Shown here piece after piece: positions 1 through 5,909 of a DNA stretch of 5,909 nt. The position numbers were made by a program, and so were the translations under genes. Numbering within the stretch: position 1 is the first letter of the stretch; each line of letters opens with the position of its first letter. The stretch comes from Asaia bogorensis. GTDB taxonomy: Bacteria > Pseudomonadota > Alphaproteobacteria > Acetobacterales > Acetobacteraceae. Under the pieces are notes generated by a model that worked only from the letters and a program-made list of their open reading frames with translations, was not told the DNA's origin and ran no database searches. The stretch covers positions 1 to 5,909 of the forward strand of contig CAMCEP010000187.1 in the NCBI GenBank assembly GCA_945873675.1, written 5' to 3'.

Positions 1-1400
1 TCAGCCGTCACGCGCGGCTCCGCCGCATCGCGCGCTGCGCGTTCAACCTGTTCGCGCAGCCGCTTGGCCGCGGAAATACGCAGCAGGAAGGGCTCCTGCT
101 CCACACGTTCATCCAATAGCGCGACCGCCGCTGCATCCCAGGGTTCCGCTGCGCGTACTGGGGTTGGCTCGACACGATCAAGATCAGTGCCAAGCGGCAG
201 GATATGGAACAACGCATCAAACAAGGCGTTGCAATATTCCTGGATAACGTAGGTTGCCCCAGCATAACCCATGAAAGGCGTGCCGGTGGCGCGACGGATG
301 ATGGCGCCTGGGAAACTCGCTGGGATATACATGGCGCGGCTTTTGATTTCCGCCGCATACATGCGTTCGTTATAGGATCCGAACAGCACCAAGGGCGGTG
401 TCTTGCGCAAGGCATCGCGCACGGCTGCATTATCGGGCTTCTGCCCTGCCATGCGCGAAAAGGCGAAGGCGCAGGGAATGCCCATTTCATCATGTAGAAA
501 ACGCTGCAGGCCACGCGCATAAGTATCGGTGGCTACCACCGCAAAGGATGCAGAGGCATAGAAATCCTGCGTCACGCTGCGCCATAAATCCCAAAGCGGC
601 TTCACCGTGGTGTGCTTTTCGCGTTCGATGAAGGGTTCCGGATCAAGCCCGGTCAATTCACCAAGCTTGCGGAGGAAATTTGTCGTCGCAAACAACCCGA
701 TCGGCGCTTGCAGGTAAGGCCGCTCCAGTTCCTCACACAGCTTGCGACCAAATTCGCGATACATGCAGATATTCACATCTGCATCGGGTAACTTCGCGAT
801 ATCTTCCACATGGCTACCCAGCGGGAAGACCAGATTGATCTCACAGCCAATGCCTTCAACCAGCCGGCGAATCTCAGCCAGGTCGGATGGCATATTGAAA
901 GTGCCATAGATGGGGCCAATGATATTCACGCGCGGCTTTTCGCCTTCCTTGCGCGTACGCGCCTTTGGCCTGCGGCCGCGCGAACCAAATTCACTCCAGA
1001 GCCACATGATGGCACGATCAGCGGTCTGCCACTGATCCTCATCAATCGTGCGGCAGATGAAGCGCTGCAGGTTGCTCCCCTGCGGCGTCACACCACCGCC
1101 GATCATTTCGGCGATTGAACCCGTCACCACCACGGCGGGCAATTCAGCATCCTGCGTGGCGGCGGCGCGCCGCATAGCGCCTTCCGTGCCGTTCTGGGAG
1201 AGTGAATCCTCATCCAGACCGGTCACCACAATCGGCAATTCATGCGGCGGTAGCGCATCAGTGTAATGCAGCACGGCTGTTACGGGCAGGTTTTCGCAAC
1301 CAACCGGCCCATCAATCACAACACGCAGGCCGCGCACCGCCGAGAAAGCATAGATCGCCCCCCAGTAGCCGCCGGCGCGATCATGATCGAGAACAAGCAT
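1..1400 (-). CDS. bchZ: Chlorophyllide a reductase catalytic subunit BchZ, 3'-truncated
   Basis: NifK/BchB-like partner of BchY in chlorophyllide a oxidoreductase. From the ATG at 1400 the frame stays open for 466 codons to the left edge, where two bases of the next codon remain. The N-terminus reads MLVLDHDRAGGYWGAIYAFS; Cys35 in GPVGCENLP corresponds to the BchZ cysteine that completes the [4Fe-4S] cluster shared with BchY. Further landmarks are VVTGLDEDSL (about 70-80), VNIIGPIYGTFNMPSDL in the middle, and ATGTPFMGYAGATYVIQEY toward the end. The C-terminus enters the short PCP-reductase-type domain shared with BchB (PWDAAAVALLDERV, then RISAAKRLREQVE), and only the last few dozen residues are missing, judged from the usual length of about 470-490. 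The start lies 2 bp after the bchY stop with a modest GGGGA upstream. The puf operon commonly follows this gene. Confidence 0.96.
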   Translation of the reverse strand, partial: MLVLDHDRAGGYWGAIYAFSAVRGLRVVIDGPVGCENLPVTAVLHYTDALPPHELPIVVTGLDEDSLSQNGTEGAMRRAAATQDAELPAVVVTGSIAEMIGGGVTPQGSNLQRFICRTIDEDQWQTADRAIMWLWSEFGSRGRRPKARTRKEGEKPRVNIIGPIYGTFNMPSDLAEIRRLVEGIGCEINLVFPLGSHVEDIAKLPDADVNICMYREFGRKLCEELERPYLQAPIGLFATTNFLRKLGELTGLDPEPFIEREKHTTVKPLWDLWRSVTQDFYASASFAVVATDTYARGLQRFLHDEMGIPCAFAFSRMAGQKPDNAAVRDALRKTPPLVLFGSYNERMYAAEIKSRAMYIPASFPGAIIRRATGTPFMGYAGATYVIQEYCNALFDALFHILPLGTDLDRVEPTPVRAAEPWDAAAVALLDERVEQEPFLLRISAAKRLREQVERAARDAAEPRVTA

Positions 1401-1402
1401 GC

Positions 1403-2917
1403 TCAGGTCCCCACCGCTTCTTCGGCCTTGGCCTTGGCGGCGCGCAGCTTGCGCTGACGGTCGCGAAAACCAGGGGGATCGCTTGGCTTGTCACGGAAGC
1501 CATAACCGGCGCCATCAGGTGTGCCGACACCTTCAAAGAAGGAAACCATACGCGAAAAACGTTCACGCCCATTGGTCTGCGCCGCCACAATCCCCGCCAT
1601 GGAAGCCGCACCAGCAGGGCCAAATAGCGGCCGGGCAGAGATCATATTGGTGAAGTAAAGCGCGGGCGTGCCCATTTCCTTGGCCTTCTGCACCAAGGGC
1701 GTCGTGCCAAGGGCAAGATCAGGCCGCGCTTCCTTCATCGCGGCAATGTCCTGTTCCAGGCTCGCGCGATACTGCACATGGCAGCCATGGGCTTCGAGCC
1801 ACTCGCGATCCGCCGCACTCCATTCCGTGCGCGGGGCGGCGGTACCAACGTAGGGCACTTCTGCGCCAGCTTCGATCAGCAAGCGCGCCACCAGCAATTC
1901 GGAACCTTCATAGCCGGAGACCGTAATGCGCGCCTTGACCGGATTACCCGCGAGCGCCGCGCGAATGGCAGGCAATGCGCGCGCCTTGGCGGCTTCGATT
2001 TCTGAGGGATTCACACCAGCCGCAGCGCCAATCGCCGAAAGCCAGGCATCGGTGCCCTCCACGCCAACCGGCGCAGAGCCAACTACAGGGCGGCCAGCCG
2101 CGCGGAATTCACGAATGCTGGCAGTGTAGAAGGGATGCACCGCAGCCACCGCCACGCTATCCAAAGCCGCATAAAGATCGCGCCATTCACGCGCCGGGGT
2201 TTGCGGCGCAAGCGTCAGCCCCATGGGCTGAATCAGCGCGCCAATGCCCGGCGGATCGGCGGGGAATAATTCACCAATCACCGCAATACTGCGTTGATCC
2301 TCGGCGTGATTGCGCGGCCTGGCTACCGGACCAGCCTCGGCTTCATTGCGCGCATAGCGCAGCATGGCGCCGGCCAGCACATCCTTGGCTTCCGCATGGG
2401 TCGGCACACCAAAGCCTGGCACATCTATGCCAATCACGCGCACGCCATTGATCTGCTTCGGCAGCAGATCGAGCGGCACGCCGGAAGCCGTGGGCACGCA
2501 AAGATTAGTCACGATGACCGCGTCATAATCTTCTGGCTTCGCCAGATCATGGACCGCGTCGCGAATATCTTCGAAAAGCTTGCCGGTGACGAGCGTTTCG
2601 GAATTGAAGGGCACATAGCCCACCGTGCGGCGCGCACCGTAGAAATGGCTGGTAAAGGTCAGGCCATAGACGCAACACGCGCTGCCGGAAAGGATCGTCG
2701 CAACGCGGCGCATGCGCAAGCCAACGCGCAAAGACCCAAAGGCCGGGCACATGGATTGCGGCTGATCATGCGGCCCGCGCGGATAATCAGCAGCAAGCTT
2801 ATCCATCACGTCGGACTTGCCAGCAGCACGCGCGGCAGCTTCCAGCGTTTCCCGCCCACCATGGCAGGCAGCGCCTTCAGCGGCAGCAGGCGGCGAAGAA
2901 GGGGGAAGCGTGTCCAT
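1403..2917 (-). CDS. bchY: Chlorophyllide a reductase catalytic subunit BchY
   Basis: Nitrogenase NifD/BchN-like subunit that, with BchZ, forms the heterotetrameric catalytic part of chlorophyllide a oxidoreductase. With the ATG at 2917 it has 504 residues, a normal size. Likely [4Fe-4S] ligands are Cys57 (SMCPAFG), Cys82 (SACCVYG) and Cys140 (NLCVPTASG). Their spacing of 25 and 58 equals that of the cluster cysteines I recall for BchY (62, 87, 145). ACHGG at 17-21 is the usual N-terminal landmark. The C-terminal half has TVSGYEGSELLVARLLIEAG, GTTPLVQKAKEMGTPALYFTNMIS and FSRMVSFFEGVG. The start is uncertain: 2917 lies 4 bp after the bchX stop, with GAGGG 11 nt upstream; in-frame starts at 2935 or 2947 would overlap bchX and add 6 or 10 residues. 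The gene lies between bchX and bchZ with almost no spacing, so it is co-transcribed with both. Confidence 0.96.
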   Translation of the reverse strand: MDTLPPSSPPAAAEGAACHGGRETLEAAARAAGKSDVMDKLAADYPRGPHDQPQSMCPAFGSLRVGLRMRRVATILSGSACCVYGLTFTSHFYGARRTVGYVPFNSETLVTGKLFEDIRDAVHDLAKPEDYDAVIVTNLCVPTASGVPLDLLPKQINGVRVIGIDVPGFGVPTHAEAKDVLAGAMLRYARNEAEAGPVARPRNHAEDQRSIAVIGELFPADPPGIGALIQPMGLTLAPQTPAREWRDLYAALDSVAVAAVHPFYTASIREFRAAGRPVVGSAPVGVEGTDAWLSAIGAAAGVNPSEIEAAKARALPAIRAALAGNPVKARITVSGYEGSELLVARLLIEAGAEVPYVGTAAPRTEWSAADREWLEAHGCHVQYRASLEQDIAAMKEARPDLALGTTPLVQKAKEMGTPALYFTNMISARPLFGPAGAASMAGIVAAQTNGRERFSRMVSFFEGVGTPDGAGYGFRDKPSDPPGFRDRQRKLRAAKAKAEEAVGT

Positions 2918-2921
2918 TCCC

Positions 2922-3938
2922 TCAGACGCCCTCATAAACCACTTCAAGCGAAGGCTTATTCAGCACTTCAGCCGAGCACATGTCTTCCATGGTTGCGGGG
3001 TTCAACACCACGCCACGGCCCACCGCTTCACCCTTGAACAGGCCAAGCAGATTTTCATGGGTGAGAGGCTTCGGGCGCAGCGGCGGCGCTTCAGCCACCT
3101 GAGTCGCCAATTGCTCAAACACCGAAGCCCAACGCCCACCAGGCGTGCCGATGATTTCGTAATTCGCGGATTTGCGCCGGATATCCTCATCTGCCGGAAT
3201 GGCGGCGAGCACGGGAATACCAGCTTCTGCGGCGAAGGCATGGGCTTCACCCGTGCCATCATCCTTGTTGATGACCATGCCGGCCACACCGACATTCCCG
3301 CCAAGCTTGCGGAAATATTCCACCGCGGAACACACATTATTCGCGACATAAAGCGATTGCAGGTCATTGGACCCGACAACAATCACCTTCTGGCACATGT
3401 CACGCGCGATCGGCAGACCAAAGCCACCGCAGACCACATCGCCCAGGAAGTCCAGCAACACGTAGTCAAAATCCCATTGATGGAAGCCAAGCTTTTCCAG
3501 CAGCTCAAAGCCATGGATGATGCCGCGCCCGCCGCAGCCCCGGCCCACTTCCGGGCCGCCCAATTCCATGGCGAAAACGCCATCGCGCTTGAAGCAGACA
3601 TCGCCGATGGCAACAGCCTCACCGGCGGCTTTCTTCTTCGATGATGTTTCAATGATGGTTGGGCAGGAACGCCCGCCAAACAGCAAGGACGTCGTGTCGC
3701 TTTTCGGGTCACAGCCAATCAGCAACACGCGCTTGCCTTGCTGCGCCATCATGTAGCTCAGATTCGCGAGCGTGAAGGATTTGCCGATGCCACCCTTGCC
3801 ATAAATGGCGATGATCTGGGTTTGCTTGGCAGCCGGTGAGGTCTGCACCGGATCAGGCGCCAGCGATGCTTCTGCGCGCAGCGCATCATGCATACCACTA
3901 ATGGATGGAACGTTTGGCTTCCCCGGGACAGCATTCAT
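2922..3938 (-). CDS. bchX: Chlorophyllide a reductase iron-sulfur ATPase subunit BchX
   Basis: NifH-like homodimeric ATPase that passes electrons from ferredoxin to BchY/BchZ during reduction of the C7=C8 bond of ring B in chlorophyllide a. The 338-residue protein has about 40 poorly conserved N-terminal residues, then the P-loop YGKGGIGKS at 46-54 and the switch-like CDPKSDTTS at 76-84. The two cysteines that should bridge the [4Fe-4S] cluster of the dimer are Cys135 in GRGCGGRG and Cys170 in DVVCGGF. VIVVGSNDLQSLYVANNV at 185-202 and the context of bchC and bchY separate it from BchL and nitrogenase NifH. The start is the ATG in the ATGA overlap with bchC, with a GGAG upstream. All nucleotide and cluster residues expected of the family are present, and the length is typical. 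Confidence 0.97.
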   Translation of the reverse strand: MNAVPGKPNVPSISGMHDALRAEASLAPDPVQTSPAAKQTQIIAIYGKGGIGKSFTLANLSYMMAQQGKRVLLIGCDPKSDTTSLLFGGRSCPTIIETSSKKKAAGEAVAIGDVCFKRDGVFAMELGGPEVGRGCGGRGIIHGFELLEKLGFHQWDFDYVLLDFLGDVVCGGFGLPIARDMCQKVIVVGSNDLQSLYVANNVCSAVEYFRKLGGNVGVAGMVINKDDGTGEAHAFAAEAGIPVLAAIPADEDIRRKSANYEIIGTPGGRWASVFEQLATQVAEAPPLRPKPLTHENLLGLFKGEAVGRGVVLNPATMEDMCSAEVLNKPSLEVVYEGV

Positions 3939-4876
3939 TGTTTGTTTCTCCAGTCCAGAACCATTTTGAGGCAGGCGGGATCTTCGAAAGCCTGACGATA
4001 GGCTTCGGGCGCGTCATCAGCCGCGGCGTGATGCGTGATCAGCCCAGCCAGCGAAAGCCGGCCAGACGATATCAACGCATTCACCGCATCCAGATCAGGC
4101 TGCTTCCATTCCGCGGCGATGGCGATACGCGCTTCGCGCATGAAGGCCGGCGGGAAAGTGAAGGAAAGCGGTGCGCTGTAAAAACCAGCCAGTGTCACCA
4201 CGCCACCGGGCGCGAGCCGCGAAATCAGCGTATCCAACAGCGCGGAATCGCCGCTTACATCACAAATCGCGCGATAATCGCGCCGCGCATCTTCCGCCGG
4301 ATCGCAGACCACATAACCCTGGCCGCCGTCGCGCCGCGCTGGGTTGCTTTCCCACACCATGGGCGCGGGATGGCCGGCAGCGATAACGATGCGCGCCAGC
4401 AGGCGCCCCAAGACGCCATGGCCGATGATCAATTCCGGAATGGCGGCGTGCGGCAGCACGATGGCGTGATGCGCCGTCGCTGCCAGCGCCAACAACACCG
4501 CGTCCGCGCCAAGCGCAGGGTCCACCGGTGTTACGCGCGCGCCGGCCACAACAAGCCGCGCGGCAGCGCCACCAAACAATCCGCGAATATCGCCAAAGCA
4601 CCGTGCGCCAGGCACGAAAACAGCTTCACCCAAGCGCCTGCCAGCTTCCGCGCCCGCCTGCACCACACGGCCCACGGATTCGTAACCAGGCACCAGCGGA
4701 TAACCCATACCGGGAAAGCTTGGCATCCGCCCAGACCAGAGAAGACGTTCTGTGCCAGTACTGATACCGCTCCAATCAATGTCCACGACAACATCCTGCG
4801 CGCCGGGCGGCGTCAATTTCAGTCGCGACAGCGAAAGCTGTTCAGGTGCGCTGAGCAGGATAGCGAGTGTTTCCAC
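3935..4876 (-). CDS. bchC: 3-hydroxyethyl bacteriochlorophyllide a dehydrogenase BchC
   Basis: NAD-dependent dehydrogenase that oxidises the C3 1-hydroxyethyl group to acetyl, the last step to bacteriochlorophyllide a. The 313-residue protein (GTG start) has the medium-chain dehydrogenase layout. The N-terminal substrate domain carries the BchC-typical stretch SGISTGTERLLWSGRMP at 36-52 and LVPGYESVGRV at 61-71. The nucleotide-binding Rossmann segment IIGHGVLGRLLAR is at 150-162, followed by CDVSGD at 205-210 and GGVVTLAGFYS at 224-234. The size is normal for the family. The start follows from the strong ribosome binding site and from the family N-terminus beginning at VETLAILLSAPEQLSLS. It is the first gene downstream of the PpsR-controlled promoter. 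Its stop overlaps the bchX start as ATGA, which indicates translational coupling. I see no frameshift or missing motif. Confidence 0.96.
   Translation of the reverse strand: METLAILLSAPEQLSLSRLKLTPPGAQDVVVDIDWSGISTGTERLLWSGRMPSFPGMGYPLVPGYESVGRVVQAGAEAGRRLGEAVFVPGARCFGDIRGLFGGAAARLVVAGARVTPVDPALGADAVLLALAATAHHAIVLPHAAIPELIIGHGVLGRLLARIVIAAGHPAPMVWESNPARRDGGQGYVVCDPAEDARRDYRAICDVSGDSALLDTLISRLAPGGVVTLAGFYSAPLSFTFPPAFMREARIAIAAEWKQPDLDAVNALISSGRLSLAGLITHHAAADDAPEAYRQAFEDPACLKMVLDWRNKQ
3947..3951 (-). promoter_or_regulatory. Ribosome binding site of bchX
   Basis: GGAGA lies within the last codons of bchC, about 8 nt upstream of the ATG at 3938. It supports the ATGA overlap start over the internal Met at residue 16. 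Confidence 0.7.
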
Positions 4877-4883
4877 TCTTGGA

Positions 4884-4892
4884 CTCCTCCTT
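4884..4892 (-). promoter_or_regulatory. Strong Shine-Dalgarno deciding the GTG start of bchC
   Basis: AAGGAGGAG on the minus strand lies 7 nt upstream of the GTG at 4876-4874. It is close to ideal and selects GTG over the TTG at 4930-4928, which would begin inside the promoter and add 18 residues unlike the family N-terminus. Confidence 0.88.
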
Positions 4893-4898
4893 GGGTTT

Positions 4899-4916
4899 TG
4901 TAACTCTAATGTGACG
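4899..4916. promoter_or_regulatory. Second, degenerate PpsR/CrtJ-type site over the -10
   Basis: TGT at 4899-4901 is followed after exactly 12 bp by ACG at 4914-4916, one base away from the TGT-N12-ACA consensus. It covers the proposed -10 hexamer and lies 8 bp from the perfect upstream palindrome. The same geometry, two palindromes 8 bp apart over -35 and -10, is what I recall for the Rhodobacter capsulatus bchC promoter, where CrtJ binds cooperatively. On sequence alone this site would be weak; the position is the main support. Confidence 0.55.
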
Positions 4917-4930
4917 TTTGTATCTGTCAA
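4903..4930 (-). promoter_or_regulatory. Sigma70-like promoter of bchCXYZ
   Basis: On the minus strand a perfect -35 hexamer TTGACA lies at 4930-4925. After a 16-bp spacer comes TAGAGT at 4908-4903, which matches 4 of 6 positions of TATAAT. A start near 4896 would give a short leader of about 20 nt that contains the bchC ribosome binding site. The promoter sits inside the two PpsR/CrtJ-type palindromes, which fits repression by steric occlusion. The start site is predicted, not measured. Confidence 0.7.
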
Positions 4931-4942
4931 GCATAATTGACA
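4925..4942. promoter_or_regulatory. PpsR/CrtJ operator, perfect palindrome over the -35
   Basis: The sequence TGTCAAGCATAATTGACA matches the TGT-N12-ACA consensus of the photosynthesis repressor PpsR (CrtJ) exactly, with perfect 6-bp arms TGTCAA and TTGACA around a 6-bp centre. The left arm, read on the minus strand, is also the -35 hexamer of the bchC promoter. PpsR/CrtJ is known to repress bch, crt and puc promoters under aerobic conditions, so binding here would shut off bchCXYZ. The regulator gene itself is not in the window. Confidence 0.82.
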
Positions 4943-4961
4943 ATAAAAGAGTCAATTCACC

Positions 4962-5909
4962 TCAATCTGCGACATCGGCTTGCATCACGCGGGTCAGCAG
5001 CGGTGTATCGGTGGGCAGCAGGCGCGCGCCAGAGAAGCCGGCGGCGGTCAGCATCGCGGCCAATTCATCCGGCCGGCGCGGGCGCCCGCGGCCCATGGCC
5101 AGCAGGTAGAAGCCGAAATAGGCGCCGCCCATGGGCTCAGCGCCGGCAGTACCGGCCATGGGTTCGGCAATCAGCACCCGCCCGCCCTTTGGCAGGGCCG
5201 CGCGCACGCGCCGCAGCAGGGCCTGCACCACATCATCATCATGATCGTGCAGCACCCGCACTAGGCTGATAATGTCTGCGCCCAAGGGCAGCGAATCGGT
5301 GGAGAAATCCCCGCCCATCGCCATGGCACGGTCCGCAAGCCCTTCGCGGGCGAAGCGCTGCCGGCCCTGCTCAGCCACCGCCGGCAGGTCAAACAGCAGC
5401 AGATCAAGCCCGGGGTTTGCCTTGCCAACGGCGGTCAGGAAGGCGCCGCTGCCGCCGCCCACATCCATCAAGCGCCGATGCTGGCCAAAGCGGTAAGCCG
5501 CCAGAACCTCCTGCGCCACCATGGGCTGGCTGGCCGCCATCAGCGCCGTGTAATCGGATACTTTTTCGCCCGGCAGCGCCCCTGGCTGCGCCGCGCCGGC
5601 ATAGGCCCAGTATTGCGCCAAGGCCGTGCCGCCCCTTTCGCGGCGGAGCAATTCCACCGGATCCGCCAGATCGGTGTAGAGCATGGCATGGTGTTCCACC
5701 ATGGCGGCGATGCCAGGATTGCCGATCATGGCTGCGCCCAATTCGCCAAGCGCCCAAGCGCCATCGGCCCGCCGGCGCACCAGCCGGAGCGACTCGGCCG
5801 CCACTAAAAGCCGGTTCATCGCTTCAGGCGAAAGCCCGAGTCGCGCAGCCAAAGCGCGTTCTTCCGCCGGGGCTTCGTGCAAAGCTTCAAACAGTTTCAG
5901 CCGCACACA
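4962..5909 (-). CDS. crtF: Hydroxyneurosporene-type carotenoid O-methyltransferase CrtF, 5'-truncated
   Basis: S-adenosylmethionine-dependent O-methyltransferase that methylates the tertiary C1 hydroxyl of acyclic carotenoids such as demethylspheroidene or hydroxyrhodopin-type intermediates, in the spheroidene or spirilloxanthin pathway. The visible 315 residues begin in the N-terminal winged-helix dimerisation domain (about residues 1-60 of the fragment). The Rossmann methyltransferase domain follows, with the SAM-binding motif LMDVGGGSGAF at about 147-157, the acidic FDLP at 173-176, the GGDF segment at 199-202 and the catalytic-region motif LVRVLHDHDDD at 216-226; His221 occupies the usual general-base position of this O-methyltransferase family. 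The reading frame is open to the right edge, and the GTG at 5906 is most likely an internal Val, so the start and roughly 60-75 residues are missing, judged from the usual family length of about 380. It ends in TGA at 4962, 85 bp before bchC, the classical neighbour. Family assignment is firm; the exact carotenoid substrate is inferred from context. Confidence 0.92.
   Translation of the reverse strand, partial: CVRLKLFEALHEAPAEERALAARLGLSPEAMNRLLVAAESLRLVRRRADGAWALGELGAAMIGNPGIAAMVEHHAMLYTDLADPVELLRRERGGTALAQYWAYAGAAQPGALPGEKVSDYTALMAASQPMVAQEVLAAYRFGQHRRLMDVGGGSGAFLTAVGKANPGLDLLLFDLPAVAEQGRQRFAREGLADRAMAMGGDFSTDSLPLGADIISLVRVLHDHDDDVVQALLRRVRAALPKGGRVLIAEPMAGTAGAEPMGGAYFGFYLLAMGRGRPRRPDELAAMLTAAGFSGARLLPTDTPLLTRVMQADVAD

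Larger units (their letters stand above)
4877..4961 (-). promoter_or_regulatory. crtF-bchC intergenic control region
   Basis: This is the only non-coding gap in the window. It is visibly AT-rich compared with its flanks and contains, in the direction of transcription, a stray TTGAC half-element (4955-4951), a perfect TGT-N12-ACA palindrome, a -35/-10 pair, a second degenerate palindrome and the bchC Shine-Dalgarno. No intrinsic terminator for crtF is visible, because the one strong inverted repeat is not followed by a T-run on the minus strand. Read-through from crtF into bchC is therefore possible, as in the superoperon arrangement known from Rhodobacter. Confidence 0.8.

Noticed and set aside
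1..3. TGA on the minus strand at the left edge as the bchZ stop
   Set aside because: The bchZ codon boundary falls between positions 3 and 2, so this TGA is out of frame; the gene continues beyond the window.
2294..3644. Long plus-strand open frames (2294-3037 and 2817-3644) opposite bchY and bchX
   Set aside because: They are antisense to genes with strong family motifs, have no recognisable domains and arise from high-GC codon structure.
2922..3938. Identity as BchL (protochlorophyllide reductase) or NifH (nitrogenase)
   Set aside because: The P-loop and cysteines are shared, but the N-terminal extension, the BchX-like segment at residues 185-202 and the position between bchC and bchY favour BchX.
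3905..4903. 332-codon plus-strand open frame opposite bchC
   Set aside because: It mirrors bchC almost exactly, is rich in Arg, His and Gln as expected of an antisense frame, and runs into the bchC promoter.
4925..4942. Inverted repeat TGTCAA...TTGACA as a crtF terminator
   Set aside because: The arms are only 6 bp and AT-rich, and no T-run follows on the minus strand; the exact fit to TGT-N12-ACA and the -35 overlap make an operator the better reading.
5229..5243. cat/atc trinucleotide run as a microsatellite repeat
   Set aside because: It encodes the conserved HDHDDD motif of CrtF and is too short to count as a repeat locus.
5904..5906. GTG at 5906 as the crtF start
   Set aside because: The frame continues upstream to the edge with a Cys codon, and a start here would remove the first part of the N-terminal dimerisation domain that the family has.
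1..5909. tRNA, rRNA, CRISPR array, insertion sequence or transposon ends
   Set aside because: The window is covered by coding sequence except for 85 bp, and no direct-repeat array, transposase motif or tRNA-like sequence was seen on reading either strand.

Overview
This window is a segment of a photosynthesis gene cluster from a bacteriochlorophyll a-producing proteobacterium. The organism is most likely an alphaproteobacterium, either a purple phototroph or an aerobic anoxygenic phototroph. The evidence is the gene order crtF-bchC-bchX-bchY-bchZ, all on the minus strand, which is the classic order just upstream of the puf operon in Rhodobacter-type clusters. It is supported by family-specific motifs in each protein. 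The genus cannot be settled from this window.

Layout in the direction of transcription, from right to left. The 5'-truncated crtF (spheroidene/spirilloxanthin-type carotenoid O-methyltransferase) runs from 5909 to 4962. An 85-bp gap (4961-4877) holds a sigma70-like promoter for bchC, overlapped by a perfect TGT-N12-ACA PpsR/CrtJ palindrome on the -35 and a degenerate second palindrome on the -10, with 8 bp between them. bchC (4876-3935) starts at GTG behind a strong Shine-Dalgarno. bchX (3938-2922) overlaps bchC by an ATGA junction. bchY (2917-1403) starts 4 bp after bchX, with alternative upstream starts. bchZ (1400 to the left edge) starts 2 bp after bchY and is cut off at its 3' end. The plus strand has no convincing gene.

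The genes work together as follows. BchX (ATP-dependent Fe-S reductase) and BchY/BchZ (catalytic component) form chlorophyllide a oxidoreductase, which reduces ring B of chlorophyllide a. BchC later oxidises the C3 hydroxyethyl group to the acetyl group of bacteriochlorophyllide a. CrtF makes the methoxy group of the carotenoids that assemble with these pigments. The tight coupling of bchCXYZ points to one transcript from the bchC promoter, probably also fed by read-through from crtF and running on toward puf genes beyond the left edge.

I found no previously undescribed system. The most informative non-coding element is the tandem PpsR/CrtJ operator at the bchC promoter. A visible GC difference between crtF and the bch genes is a secondary observation.
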